In this document: piece after piece, positions 34,911 through 48,386 of the stretch
Layout: every line of letters starts with the position of its first letter
Position numbering within the stretch: the stretch's first letter is position 1
Assembly: GCF_025399195.1 (NCBI RefSeq)
Contig: NW_026252152.1
Span: 1-64,000, forward strand
Length of the DNA stretch: 64,000 nucleotides
Reading direction: 5' to 3'
Source of the DNA: Umbelopsis ramanniana AG
Taxonomy: Eukaryota; Mucoromycota; Umbelopsidomycetes; Umbelopsidales; Umbelopsidaceae
The notes under the pieces: generated by a model
Databases searched by the model: none
Told to the model about the DNA's origin: nothing
What the model saw: only the letters and a program-made list of their open reading frames with translations
Position numbers and translations under genes: made by a program

Positions 34911-35768
34911 AACTATATATTAAAGTAAAGCGTTGGCCAAATGTAAATAGCCTTAGCAACTGGAAATCGTGATTAGATCTACAATCGCTATACGCAATCC
35001 GTTGACTCCCGCTCTACAAACGGAAATCCGCCGCTTATAGAGTCACGTGTAAATTCACACGTGACTGAAATGCCATATTTAATATTTTAAAGACCGATGA
35101 ATGTTTTGCGTTACAATCCTGCAATCTCGATTTGCCTGCAAATGGTCGCATAGAGCTGGTATATCATCATCAATTACGACTACCGAAGTTATGTTTTTCA
35201 TTATCATAAAATATATTGCATACGTATGACCTTTTTGATTGCGTAAGAGGTTCTTTCTTACTCAGATGAGCTCAGAAAATTGTTTGTTGACCTGAGAGCG
35301 TTGTTATACAATCGAGGTCCGATGCTGCTCGACTTCTGACTATCTGTGAGGCATATATGCTGTATTGTACTTCAAATGCCATTGCTCAATTGAAGCTAAA
35401 TGAAGAAAACTACAGCAAATGATGGTTAACAGGTAGATGTTTCAATATGCACCAAAAAAAACAGCCAGGTTCACAAAGGGCTGCTCTAAGCCACAGTTTG
35501 CGAAACATTACGGTGTCGACACTCAAAGCCAACCCTCTATGCAAGTAGTTATCTTTTCATGTATAGCACACAGTCGCGACAATTCAGATAAATGATTTAT
35601 GTACTTTCGGTCACCTTTTCATAATACAAACAAACATCTACATATGCAGATATTGGTACAGGGTAATATGTAAAGAAGCGTAATGAGTGCTATAAGATAC
35701 TTGATTTTGGGTTTGTGAAGGAGAATACAGTGGGTAAATAGTGTAGATAGAATGGTGAAGAAACCTGA
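34911..35768. other. Intergenic, 5' of PP6 and 3' of carnitine acyltransferase
   Basis: This 858-bp stretch contains the PP6 promoter with a perfect E-box palindrome (35041-35066) about 130 bp upstream of the ATG, and a TGACTC (Gcn4-like) at about 35003-35008. The rest is AT-rich with nothing recognised. Confidence 0.5.
35041..35066. promoter_or_regulatory. Palindromic pair of TCACGTG E-boxes
   Basis: AGTCACGTGT, a six-base AT-rich spacer and ACACGTGACT form a perfect 10-bp inverted repeat. Each arm contains CACGTG, the core bound by bHLH factors such as Cbf1 or Ino2/Ino4-type dimers. It is about 130 bp upstream of the PP6-type start codon. Function is inferred from motif and position only. 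Confidence 0.55.
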
Positions 35769-38332
35769 TTATGCCGTAACATCATTAAGCATTAGACGTC
35801 GGCCAACTTTCCGGAAGTTGGCGGGAACTTCCTCAACTGGTTTCTGGTCATTCGCAAGTTCTATATCCCAGTATCCATAGCCATTAGTTAAATTAGCGGA
35901 TTCTTGCATTGCCAGCAATCTCTGCTTCTGAGATGTACCAGTAGGGTATCTCTCATTCATGAGCATTTGCTTAATATCAAGCAAATACTGCTTAAGAGTA
36001 GCGAGGTATCTAGCCGTTTGTCTGTGCTTGGAGGACACACAAAGCTGCAAACAAAGGAGTTGATGAGCATACTTGTAAATGTAGATTCATTAAAAACGGA
36101 TGTTTAACTTACCGCAATACCATCGTCCTTGATAATATAGCCTATTCCAAATCCATTACCAACAGTGGGCCCAAAGCCGAACAAACGAAGCGCAGGATTG
36201 CCACAGTTACTGGTACTGATAACGGTGTGATTCATAGTAGTCCAACCTGGATCGGTAAAGATCTTTGGAGTTTTCTCATCCTTGTGCAATCTATCCCACA
36301 GCGAGTTAAGTGCATAAAGATGACGATCGTGTCCTAAACCCTTTGAGCAATCTCGAGTGAGCTTTGAATGCTTGAGAATGGCTTTCCTTAAAGAATCCAG
36401 AACGCCACGGTTGTCACCATTGCGCTCAGAAAACTTTTTGACGAAGTCAGCAACTTCCGGTGTAACACTACGAATGGCCTCAGTACGTCCGTGTAAGAAA
36501 GTTTTGGTCATGGCTACGGCAACATTTTTAGTGACATGAAACCCCCATATGAAAGTTAGCGAATGAATTTACCTGGTTCATAGGTACATTCGATTTTGCC
36601 GTAAAGATCATAGTAAGCGGCTTGGAAAGCCATCTGTGGGTGAGAGCATGGATAAATATGATTGCGTTATTTGTACTAAACGCAAGGGGTCTTCAACATT
36701 ACCTGAACGAAAGCATCTGGGCTGAGCTTCATATCGACGATGAAGCTCTTGCCATAATCGCCAAACTCCAGAACGTTGACTTCATTTTGCAGAATCAAAT
36801 CGCTCAAACGAGTCTCAGCAAATCGAATACCCAGCTTAAGCTCCTCATTTAACTTCCACTCGATCTTACGAGGGTTAACATCTTGTATGTGATTGGTACC
36901 GTTGCTAGAGATGCTGCTTGATCTACGCTTATCACCATTCTGAGTCAAGGAATGGAAGATAGACTTTGTTTGGCTGTTGATTGTTTGGGCAAACCGCAGA
37001 ATAGTATCTGTGTAGATATCAGATACAAATCGAAGGACAGTGTGACCATCAACACCAGTGTGTTCAAAGTTGATACCGGCACTACCATTCTTACAGACGA
37101 TAATCTTTTTTGGCAAAAATAAATAAATACAAAAGGCAGTTAGAGGAAGGTATCACATGAGAAAATACCCCGGAGTGGCACAAAATTCAGGGTCCACTTT
37201 AGGCTGTGTACCTACCTGCAGCTTATCGTACCATCTATTGGTACATGTTCCAACCTGTACACCCTGATCAATCTCATAACTACCACAAAGCATGTTTGTG
37301 CTCAAGTCATCCGATGTCTGGGGGGAAACGTGGTCCAGGCATACAATGAAGAGAGCAGAGTCCACCACCTGGAGGGCTTCTCGATTTTCCTGTCCCTCAT
37401 TGAGTCGGTCACGAAGTCTTGCCCATACAGGTCTGCTTTCAGTGGTAAGCACACCTACAGCATTCTTGGCAATGTCATGCACGGCGGTTTTAGTGGCATC
37501 GGAGCGAATGGCTTTGAGATTGGCCACAATTTCTTTTTCCGTCACAGCAATGTTACCGTCGTCATCAAATACTTCAAAGTGGTAGAATTGTGAATGGGCC
37601 AAAACAACAATATGTTTGGCTTGATCGTCCGATTGTATATAACATCCATTCTCCGTTGGCATACGGGCCGTACCAAACAAGCGACTAAATTGGGACATGC
37701 AAAGAGGAGTACCGCGAAAAACATCAGGTTCCAGAGACTTGTTGCGTAACGCATACACGAACTTCAGTGTGGAAGTAATGAGAGATGCGGCTCGTACAAC
37801 TTGGTCACTTCGTTGAGGAGTTGGGTCATCTTCCAAAAGGAAGAATGGGTTCAAGTTCAAGACCACAGAGTCAGTATACTGTAGGTATGAGTCGTACCTA
37901 TTAGATGAGAGTTTTGAAGAAAATCATCATTAGACCATTGACGAGGTCATGCAGTAGCAAACCTATGACCACAGCACAATGCTTACCAAAATTCTTCAAT
38001 GTACGATTTCTTGTCAGTAGCATAGGACTTGAGTTTCTCTTGAAGATCCGGTCCTTCATGTTCCAAGAAATGCTGGACGGCCAATTTGGTTGCTTCATGT
38101 TGTTTAGGCGTCTTTTCATATAAAAAGCAAGCTTTAGTACCGACTTCCTTACGTTCCTATCCATCTCCAACAAAAAATTTCACGTTACCTGAAGGGCAGT
38201 CAAGGCAGCCAAATACTTGTCGGTGGTCTCCTTCAAGTCTGGAATGGGGAGCTTTGGAAGCTTATCCTGCGCCTGGAAAGTGATGCCACCGGTAGGATCG
38301 GGGGACAAATGAGGTGATGTGTTTGAAATCAT
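35769..38332 (-). CDS. Carnitine O-acyltransferase (probable acetyltransferase, Yat/FacC type)
   Basis: It moves short acyl groups between CoA and carnitine for organelle export and acetate or fatty-acid use. The start MISNTSPHLSPDP is at the ATG 38332. Landmarks are LPKLPIPDL near the N-terminus (the family signature region), YDSYLQYTDSVVLNLNPFF, RGTPLCMSQFSRLFGTARMP, the catalytic His in GINFEHTGVDGHTVLRF, and the C-terminal STSNCGNPALRLFGFGPTV carrying the STS carnitine/CoA motif. Seven or so short introns occur. No peroxisomal SKL end or obvious mitochondrial presequence is visible (C-terminus LNDVTA), pointing to a cytosolic form. Chain-length specificity is not determined. Confidence 0.87.
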
Positions 38333-38808
38333 TCGGTAACAAAAGTGAAGAGAAGACGATATCGTCACAGGCTCTATTTGAATGAATTGAGGCCACAGCA
38401 CATGACAGCCGCTAGTTTCAATCTCAGGACTTTCCGAAACTGTGGAGACGTCTCTTACTGGATCACCCCGCCCGCCGGCTAAAATAATTCAAAGCGGGGC
38501 AGTTCCTTGGCTTCCATCAAACCGTCTTATTCCGAAATATTCACAGCCCCTCTGAACATTACATTACACTGCATCATGGAAAGGGTTTCATTCATTGGCA
38601 GCGGGCAATTCTGCCCATTTTCATTTTTTTTTTATACTTCCTGCATAGGAAGAAACAAAATGGTTGGTTTGATTAACAAAGATGAGAGTGATGGCGACAG
38701 AGTTAGAAAGAAAAGACAAAAGGATAAAGGACTGAATAGTGTGCGAATCTAATTACGTTACTATGTTTAAAAGAGATAAAGAAAAAATTATAAAGACATC
38801 TACTGAAT
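38333..38808. other. Intergenic, carnitine acyltransferase promoter / ERG6 3' side
   Basis: These 476 bases between two minus-strand genes hold no convincing frame or repeat. A GC-rich patch at 38460-38500 lies within the likely promoter of the acyltransferase gene. Confidence 0.5.
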
Positions 38809-40167
38809 TTACTCGGGCTTTCTGGCAACGAAGAAGAACATGGGAGTGAAAAGGTTGGCACGAGCACCTTCAACAAGGGCATCGGCAGCGGTCTCCAAGA
38901 ACTTCTGGGTATCGTATGAGCCCTTGGGAGCAAGACCAACCTTCTCCAAGACGCGGACCATTTGAGTGGTGGTGAATCGGCCAACGGGGGTCATGGCAAT
39001 AGTGGTGAGGTAGTCACGTGCAGACTGGCACTTCTTAAATTCACCTTCCAAAGGATAGTACCATTGGACGGAATCGCCAACGTTAGCCAAATCTTGGTGG
39101 ATCTCAATCTCGAAACCGACGTTGCGAAGAGCTTGAAGACATTCGGCGATTCTACGCATCTTGGGGATACCGTTACCGATCTCAATACCGTGGGCAATAC
39201 GGTGATGATCAGCGTTGGTCTCATCATAGTCATCAGTCATACACCATTCGTAGCAACCGAAGGCACCACCGGGCTTCAAAACGCGGAAAATTTCACCATA
39301 GACGCCTTCAAACTTGGGAGCGTGGACAGTAGCTTCGATAGCATAGACAGCATCATATTGAGCCTCTTCGAAGGGCATTTCCATGAAGTTACCCTAAAGT
39401 GGAGATCAAACACGTTAATTTTTTTTATCATAATTCACTCTGATCTCCCCATGCAAATATACCACATACCTTGATGAAGTTGGTCTGGTGTTCAAGACCT
39501 TCCTTTTTGGCGTAGTGGAAAGCTCTGGCGATCTGGTAATCGTTGTTGTTAAGACCGGTGATGTGAGCACCAGTGAAGTGAGCAATCTCACGAGCGGGAC
39601 CACCTATTCACAAATCAGTTAGTAAAGCTAGAATAGTACGTGATATCAATTTTTGACCAGATCAACGCGTACCAACACCACAACCAACGTCAAGAACGCG
39701 GTAGTTAGACTTGATGTTCATCTTGAAGGCAAGATAATGCTCATGACGAGCGATAGCCTTGTTGAATTCCTCACCGGGATAAAAGCGGGAGAAATGGAAA
39801 GAAGTACCCCAACCATACTATATAAGTGAGCAGATGATGAGTATAATGTCCAACCCCTGAATGTCAGTTCCGCAAAATGACAGGTACAGAACAAGATGCT
39901 AATAATTACCTCATAGAAATCAGTGGCCAAGTTGTAGTAAGTGTTGGTCAACTGAGTGTATGAGTCGAGACGCTTCTTTTCGTCCTCTTCAGTTTCGTTC
40001 TCTGGCTTCTTCCACAAGCTAAGGTAATCACCAGTAGCAGCGTTGTGGACATTCTTGTTCTTGGAAGCCATCTTGGACAAAAAGCCGGTCTTAAGCTCAT
40101 CACCGTGGAGGGCGCGAGAGAAAGCCAAATCCTCAGAGTGAGAGGTAGAGACAACACCGTTAGACAT
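38809..40167 (-). CDS. ERG6: Sterol 24-C-methyltransferase
   Basis: It transfers a methyl group from S-adenosylmethionine to C24 of the sterol side chain in ergosterol synthesis. Sterol-binding and SAM motifs are in order: [20 protein letters not shown] (region I), [20 protein letters not shown] (SAM motif I), [23 protein letters not shown] (region III) and [13 protein letters not shown]. The protein ends [10 protein letters not shown]. The length (about 380 residues) is normal. Four short introns interrupt it. Strong codon bias (for example AAG, ACC, GTC) suggests high expression. It is divergent from EMC1, another ER-associated gene, across 1.2 kb. Confidence 0.95.
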
Positions 40168-41349
40168 GTTTGTAGAAGAGATGAAGGAACGAGATGGATG
40201 ATGATGAAATACTATTATTCTGTATTAAAAATAATTTTTTTTGCCTGGGCGTGAAACAAAGTCCGCTATAGCCAAGGAGTGTCGCACAGTGAGTCCGTAA
40301 TTCAATTTTGCTGCTCTTCAGTCCGAACAACGTTCAATTTGGATAGACATCTGAGGTGGAATTCACAAACGCTTATACGGCGAACCTGAATACGCCTAAA
40401 CTACATGCTGTATTATAAGACTCCCTTTAGATGGCAAGTACTTTGTTTGTGCGTTATCCTTGTTCAAAACACGTGAAAGGCTTTCCCAAAGCGTGCACCT
40501 ACTTTGTTGGTTGTTGGTTGGCTAGGAGGTTCGGACACAATCTTTTTTTGAGGCGAACGTTCCATGGGTTCCTGCATCGACTTCTTATACATATGATGTT
40601 CATTTATTTTAAATCGAATGGAGACTGGTCTTGTACTTTACATTCGTTTCATCCTACTTACTTCTCAATTCGGACTTCGCTTGTACGACAATAGGTAGAT
40701 CCTTTATCTACAGGCATAGGCCATGTAGCTTGAGCTGCATCACACTCCACTGACAGGCGCTATTTGCCTCCGAAAATCACAGTGTAGTGCAACGGCTGCC
40801 TTTCAACTTGTCACATTGACAGCTACCAATAATTTGACATACCTCAACTTAATATACAGACGGTTTGAGTTAAGGTTATTTGACTCCTGAAGGTGGTATC
40901 ATTAACCTGTCGTCTTCTGATGTAGGCGAGTTTCGGATATCGAAACTTGCAGGTCAGCATAATTGACAAAACGTTATCTCTAACGGTAGATTGATCAAGC
41001 TCCTAAACTACTATCCATATTGGAAGCAAACTACCTTACTTCATTTACTGGGATTTTATATGTTCACAAAAGTATTTCATAGTTACAGGAAAGTAGGGCC
41101 TGCAAAGTAACATAGCGCATGTAATGCATACAGTATAAAGCAAATTTCAAAATTTCTCGAGAAAACTATTATTTTGTAGCCAAAAGCTTCAAACCAACGA
41201 GTTTCTTCTATTTTGCACTTACCGTGACTCTGCAAATGAAAAAGTGAAGGACGGTAGTGTCTGAGCCAATCGAACCATTCATACTCCGCCAACAGTGCTG
41301 GCTCAAAAGCTCATTGCCAAAGTGCGTAAGCCAGTCTCAGCGGATCATC
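40168..41349. other. Divergent intergenic region, ERG6 / EMC1
   Basis: These 1182 bases contain both promoters. Open stretches at 40431-40694 (+) and 41083-41292 (-) lack similarity, and the second has no ATG start. No RNA gene or repeat is seen. Confidence 0.5.
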
Positions 41350-44300
41350 ATGTACAGACAATCTAATCGGATATCGATCTGGTTGCTGATTGGCACTCTG
41401 CTTGCAAGCTGTATTCAGATTGCACATGCAGTTTTTGAGGATCAAGCAGGTGTACTTGACTGGTAAGTGGCAACGTCCAGGCAAAGTAGTGTCGAAGCAC
41501 GACGTGTTAAAATATATCGATGCAGGCATCATGCGTGGATTGGAACTCCAGAAATTGCGACCGAAAGAAACGGCCTGATATATACTGTGACTTCTCGCAA
41601 TGTGATAGCAGCACTTAACGCTTCGACTGGTGAAATAGGTATGCCGATAAAGTTTGCAAAACAAAGCATTCCGCCTCGGGGCCATTGGGTTAACACCGAT
41701 TGATTCCGCATAGAATGGAGACAGCTATTGGAGAGACCAGTTGCTAGTTTCAAGATGAACGATGACGGTAATTGTTTGTCTTTTGCTCCATTATGCCGCA
41801 TATGATATCGTCTAATGACACCAAACATACCAGCTCTCTTCACCATTACCGACGAGAAACTTCCACTTTTGCAAGTTTGGGACTCACCTTCTGGAAAACT
41901 TTTGTGGCAGGATAGGAAGGTAGACGACCTATCCAAGGATGCTGCAATTTTGGATGCTGTGTTTTTGTCGACTGGCGATGTGGCTATTTTGACCTCTTCC
42001 GGATCCGTTGTCATTCGTACAAAGGATGGTGGCCAGCATTGGCGTTGGGTTCCTGAGCTTAGGTGAGTTGGGCGGGCGGGGAAATACTATGGGCGTTGTG
42101 CATTGGTCTAATGAGGTTTGTGTAATGTCTCTTTCAAGCTCTTCAACGACACCTGTATCTCTGGCTGAAGTAGATGGCCATGTGTATGTGATTAACGAAC
42201 ACAAAGGCGTTTTGTCAAACTCCCTGCAAGTGCACAAACTAGATACGCAGCATGGAATTGTTCAAGATGAATACAAACTATCTGCTTCCCCGAAAGATCT
42301 GGACCTGGTCAAGGTGATTAATGGCCACGTTGTATGGATCGAGAAAAATCATATCAAAACGAACGCATTGGGATCTTCTGATATTTCGACAGTATCAATC
42401 GATGTAAGTTTCATCTGCTTTAACCAAGTTTGCATTCTTATGCCTTTTCTCAATGGTTAACTTGAATACGTCGCTGCCTGTTAGTCTTTTGAAGCCTTCC
42501 ATTCAAAGGCGATCATCTCCGACACCTACGCCATCACCATTTTAGATCAAGGTTCTAATGAATTCCTTTTGACTGGTCAATTTATCAGTGACGAACAACC
42601 CTATCATGTCGCAGCTGTGTTGAAGGTCGATGGAAATGCTGTGAAACTCACTTTGAATTTAGGAACTAGCGTAAGCACTTGGGGTTATTCTACATACACG
42701 TTGCTTCATCTTGCTCATAAACTTTATCACTTTAGTTCTACTCACATACTGTCTCTGCTCACGGAAATACTGTAGCAGCTTTGCAACGTCAATCAAAGAA
42801 TACTCTGACATTGCTTTTGAAGCATACAAAGAGCGATGCTGAAACTGCCAAATCTATTATCGAGCATTCATCTGATCATACTGGCGAAGTACGCTACTTT
42901 TCCTTGCTATCAACCGTCCCTTTGCATACCCTCGTTGTTTATGACGACGGATCAATGAGATTATATCATGGATCTGACCTTGCTTGGTCAAGAGAAGAGT
43001 CCCTTGCTTATATCGCTGACTCCGAGTTTGTTGATTTACCAGAAGAAAAGCTGTGGTCCCAAATGGCTGATGAAACGTCTGAAGTTCCTGAACAACACAG
43101 TCCTATCCAGCGATACATTCATCGATTGCAATCTGATATTGCAAAGCTTCCCGAATTGCCTCAGTGGTTCCTAACTCGTTTCAGCGGTGTCATGGAAGCC
43201 TTGCAAAAGAAGCGTGAGCTCACGCCTGTGTATCTTTCCCAACAATCTTTGAATGACTCAGAGACACCTTCCATGATCTACAGAGATAACTTTGGTTTGC
43301 GTAAGCTTATCATCAGCGTCACATCAACAGGAAAGGTAGTTGCTCAAGACACGCAGAACCAGGGTAAATTGATTTGGGCCAAGTACTATCCAAATGTCCA
43401 ATTTGAACAAGTCATTTCCGTTCGTGCTGCCACTGTCAAGATGCCACCGCTTATTGTCGCCATTGGTCGGAATGTTGAAGAGGGTACTATGGTGCTCTAC
43501 AGATTGAACGCATTGGATGGTGATGAATACTATACTGAGGATGCTTCCATTGCTGAATCTTTTGACCCCATTCTGGAAACCCCTACGATTGCAACCAAAG
43601 TCTTCACGTTGCCGGTACAAGAGCCCGATGAACGTACTCAGATTCTTGCTTTGTATGATGCAGGCACCACTCGTGTTTACATCTATCCCGATACTGAAGG
43701 TGCCAGATCAGCTTTCAGTGAATTTTTGCCATCCTTTTATTTCTCCCTGGTGAACAAGGACTCAACCGCTATTAAAGGTTACCAAGTTGTCGAAGGTTAT
43801 CGCGGCAGTTTGACCGCATCAGCCGTCTGGAACTTTGATGTTCCAAAGGGATCCACTTTGGTTGCTCTCGGAAGCCGCTCACCCCACGAGAAAGTTGCTT
43901 CTCTTGGACGTGTTTTGGGCAACCGCAATGTCTTGTACAAGTACCTCAATCCAAATCTGTTTGCTGTAGCCATTGCCGATCCCCAGGCTCAAACCATGAC
44001 CCTTACCTTACTTGATGGTGTAAAGGGTTCTGTATTATATCAGGTCACTCATGAGGATGTCGATACCATACATCACGACGTCCACATCGGAACAAGCGAA
44101 AACTGGATTGTCTACCATTACTGGAGCAATGGTGCCATCAGAGGTTCTGCTAAGGCGTATCAAGTTTCTGTGTTGGAATTGTATGAAGGCAGCGGTGAAA
44201 ATGAGCGTATTGACAGGTAACTCACATATATTATGTACCAGTAAAATTGATCGTATCAATCCACTCAACTTCATGTTCACTCCTTCCATAGCAAATCGCT

Positions 44301-44958
44301 CTCGGGGTACGATAATCAACGGCCTCATATCCGAGCTGACACTTTTGTGTTCCCTTACGGGGTTCGTACTCTAGGTATCACTGATACAAGAAATGGCGTT
44401 TCAACTCGGGAAGTTCTATGTATGGATTTCTAAGATATGTTTGATTTTGCACGAGTACAATTACTAATGTGGGTCGAACAAAGTTGGTTTGAACAATAAT
44501 CAGATATTAGGAGTCAGCAGACGCATGTTGGATTCTAGAAGACCCAGAGAAAAGCCAAACAAGGAACACCAAGAAGAGGGACTTATTCCGTACGGACCTA
44601 TTCCAGACGAGCGCAAGATGTTCTTGTCCTATTCCCTTGAGGTAAGGCTAACACTCCAAATAGCATACGACTTTTCGTATACAACTAACAAAAAATCCCC
44701 GAACTTTATTTAATATAATAGGTACTTGGTATGGAATCGATCATCACTGCACCGGCATTACTAGAATCGACATCGCTTGTTTTCGCTTACGGACTTGATA
44801 CTTTCTTCACATACCGTGCACCAAGTCGACAATTCGACGTGTTAAGCGAAGAGTTCAACAAAAGCCAACTTTTATTGACCATTGTTGCTCTTGTTGTCGC
44901 TATTTTCGTGACAGGGCCAATGGTTCGTCGCAAGAGAGTCAACACCTTATGGAAATAA
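41350..44958 (+). CDS. EMC1: ER membrane protein complex subunit 1
   Basis: EMC1 is the large lumenal beta-propeller subunit of the EMC insertase for transmembrane proteins. The ATG at 41350 starts MYRQSNRIS, followed by a signal sequence (WLLIGTLLASCIQIAHA). Exon 1 ends at 41462, and the next begins at 41526 with HHAWIGTP (propeller start). The middle is one large exon (42778-44220) of PQQ-like repeats. The C-terminal DUF1620 region includes GVSRRMLDSRRP, IPYGPIPDERKMFLSY and LESTSLVFAYGLDTFFT, and then a single transmembrane helix (LLLTIVALVVAIFVTGPMV) and a basic cytosolic tail ending LWK. The length is about 950 residues, usual for the family. Confidence 0.92.
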
Positions 44959-45202
44959 GCTTTTGATCCCAGTATGACACTCATTAAAAAACGTAGAGAA
45001 ATGTTCTGTCACAATTTTTTAAAAATTCCATCGTCCCGTAAAGTTACAGACAGACAGGGGTTATGGTGAAGACACGGGGTGTTGCCAGGAAAAAGGCAGC
45101 GCTAAGCTTCGAACTTGAGAACCCCTCTTTTCTTTTTCACTTTTTGTTTTATTTTAAATCTCATCCATCTCATCCATCTCTTACTTCGGTACGTCACGGT
45201 AC

Positions 45203-48151
45203 ATGGCAGAGATAAAAAAGGATGGCTATGTGTCTGTCAAAGAAGACGGTATTCGATCTTGGATATGGTCCAAGCGTTATGTCATCTTGAGAGATCAGAC
45301 ATTGACTTTTCATCGAAATGAGGTAAATCCTTTCGTTACTTTATGACTGGGGCAGAAGGCAAAGAGGATGCATACAGGGTGCTAAAATAATTAAAAAGAA
45401 AAAAATGGGGGAAAACGAGAGGTGTAATGTCCAGCGTCATGAATATAATGATCGGCAGATCGCCATGCCAAACCTGTACATGGAATGTAGCCTTCGGTTA
45501 TCTTATTAATATTTGTTTGCTTTCTTCTACTTGGTCCGATTATAGCAAATTGGTCAATGTCTGGCATTGATCTTTTTGAAGGAGATAGTCAACGTCCACC
45601 GAAACGATCTAAAGCCATACTGTTTCGAGATAGCCACGGCCGACAAAGCATTCAACATCGCATGTAAGAATGATGAAGAGCTATATTCTTGGATGGATGA
45701 GATTTATAGCGTACGTCTGTTCTACCAATTTAAAACGAGGAACGTGCCTGTACTGACATTCAAAAACCTCATTCTTGAATTTCTAAAGAACTCGCCATTA
45801 GGGACATCCTGTCCCACTAACTTTGTTCATCGTATTCATGTTGGCTTTGATCCTGATACGGGAACATTTACGGTAAGTTGTGTAGTTATTCGGGTATAAG
45901 AAGGAAAGGATAAACATTGCCATGCCTCTGTCGGCATGCTCGCTGCATACAAGTACGCCCTCATGCGAGCATAAATAAGCGGATAAATGCTCACTTACTC
46001 TCTGTCCGCATTCTTTAGGGCCTGCCAGATCAATGGAACACTTTATTGAAGCACAGTAAAATTACTGAGGAAGATGCAGCAAAAAATCCACAAGCTGTGC
46101 TAGATGTCCTTCAGTTTTTCACTGAGCAGGCTAAAGATGACAGTGGTCATTTTGAAGTAGGAGATGTCGGGGAGCAACAGAAGGATTGGGCAGGCCCCTT
46201 GCAGCAGCCAAAGCCAAAACCCAAGCCAAGTCAATCATCTCCTACACCCAGACGAGTGAAAACACCACCAATTGAGGCACAACCCGACAAAAAAAAGGTA
46301 GTTCCTGCAAATGAACAACCACCCATCCCCGACGAAAACACTCAGCCTGTAAGGTTTCATGCTAATTTATGGCAACGTGACAAATGAATTATGTGGTACC
46401 GTATTTACAATACCATGACCCTTTCTCTCTAACAGCGAATAAAGGTGTCTCTATCAACTGCTCCTATACCACCCCTCCCGCCTAGTCCTAGATTACCACA
46501 AACACCATACCTCAATGCGGTAGGTTGATCAGAAGCAATAATATCACCTGGCTTGCCCACACTCACACTACCACAGCCTACTTCAGCACCAAAACGTGCA
46601 CCTGAAGTAGCAGATAATCTTCTTTCGCCAGACAGGGGATCACCAGCAAGATATCGGAAAAATAGTTCAGCCAGGTCACCACCAACACCACAGCCGTCTC
46701 TATCTCTTGGACTGCCACAGCGCGTACGACCAACACCATCCAAGTCTGCGGTAACGACTGGGCTACCTTCAGCAAGGTATCGTGATCGGGATCGAAAGCG
46801 AGAGAGGGAGCGTGAGATTGAAAAACGAGTAGACAAGATTCAGCCAGCCTATGAGCGTGAGATCAAACTTGCAACCAAGTTCGCTGACACGCCGAGCGCA
46901 TACGCTCCATTGTCAGAAAACACCGCAGTAGTTCCGTCAACCATCTTTAGGCGACATGAGAAGCGAATAAGTAAGATGTCGGAATCCGAGATCATGGAAA
47001 AATTAAGTAATAGCCCATTTCGTTTCCATTCCAGATTGCTTCATGTCTTTCTTTATGTTAACTTTGATTGACAGGATCCATAGTTTCAAAGGAAGATCCA
47101 ATTACGTTGTACAAACGAAGCAAACGTGTGGGACAAGGGTAAGATAATGGGGCCATGTTCAATATAGACTGGCCATTGCCAGCCATAATGACCATTCATA
47201 TCTTTGTTAAACAGGGCTTCAGGGTCAGTTTATCTTGCAACCCATTTGGGAAGTAACAAGCGAGTAGCCATCAAACAAATGGAGATAGGCTCGCAAGCAC
47301 GAAAAGATCTGATTGTGAACGAAATCATCATTATGAGAGAGTCACGTCATCCCAACATCGTGAACTATCTTGACTCATTCTTAGTCAAAGGAGATCTATG
47401 GGTTGTCATGGAATATATGGAGGGTGGGCCACTGACGGATGTGATTGCTAAGCACAAGATGGACGAGACCCAAATTGCAACGGTATGCTTGGAAACGGCG
47501 AAAGGTCTACAGCATCTGCATAGTCGACGCATTATACATCGTGATATCAAGAGCGACAACGTACTGCTCAATGCATATGGACAGATCAAAATCAGCGATT
47601 TCGGGTATTGTGCAAGATTGACAGCTCAGAAAAGTAAACGGGTGACAATGGTCGGCACACCTTATTGGGTTAGTATGAGCTTTTTGTTGCATGCATGATC
47701 GGCTCAAATGAAATGTTACTAAATCAATGCAATAACGTGAAGATGGCGCCGGAAGTTGTGAAGGCAAGAGAGTACGGAACGAAAGTCGACATATGGTCAC
47801 TCGGCATTATGGCCATCGAAATGATCGAAGGCGACCCTCCGTACATGGAAGAGGAACAACTAAAAGCACTCTATTTGATCCGAACCAATGGCACGCCACA
47901 ACTCAAGAATCCAGAACTACTCTCCAGAGACCTTAAAACATTTCTGGCTATCTGCCTTTGTGTGGATGTCAGAAGTCGTGCTTCGGCCGACGAACTATTA
48001 CAGGTAAGGATTCCAGTGGCTTGGGGGTTGGCAACTCCGTTACAAATTTCAACTCATTCCCTGTGTCATCTCCGCGCACCTATAGCATTCATTCATGCAG
48101 CGGGCGGGAACCATTGAGACTTTAGCTTCGTTACTAAGGACAAGAATCTAA
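45203..48151 (+). CDS. p21-activated kinase with PH and CRIB domains (Cla4-like)
   Basis: This Cdc42/Rac effector kinase acts in polarity, septation and septin organisation. Domain order: a PH domain from residue 1 ([20 protein letters not shown] to [11 protein letters not shown]), a CRIB/PBD ([20 protein letters not shown] joined to GLPDQW), a Pro-rich and Arg/Glu-rich linker, then the kinase. Kinase motifs are [31 protein letters not shown] and GTPYW joined to MAPEVV. The C-terminus is [13 protein letters not shown]. About ten exons are needed: the first is 45203-45322, the second 45547-45710, and the last starts near 48086. The PH-CRIB-kinase order is that of Cla4, not Ste20. A septin gene lies 30 kb away in the same window. 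Confidence 0.92.
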
Positions 48152-48386
48152 AAGTCGATGTCCAGCATTCATCAGCGACAGAACAATAGAGATCGATTTT
48201 GCAGTGCAACAAGTGAGCAACATTTAAAAGTGTTGGCTCACAATTATTTTTAATAGAAAAAAAAAATGTATACGAATGGATGGTTTTTTGGTCTAGTCTC
48301 TGAATGATACAAAAAAAGTTGAATACAAGAGCATTCCTTGATGGGAGGGTGGATTTAAATATATGGAGAATGCATCCACAGCTAGT

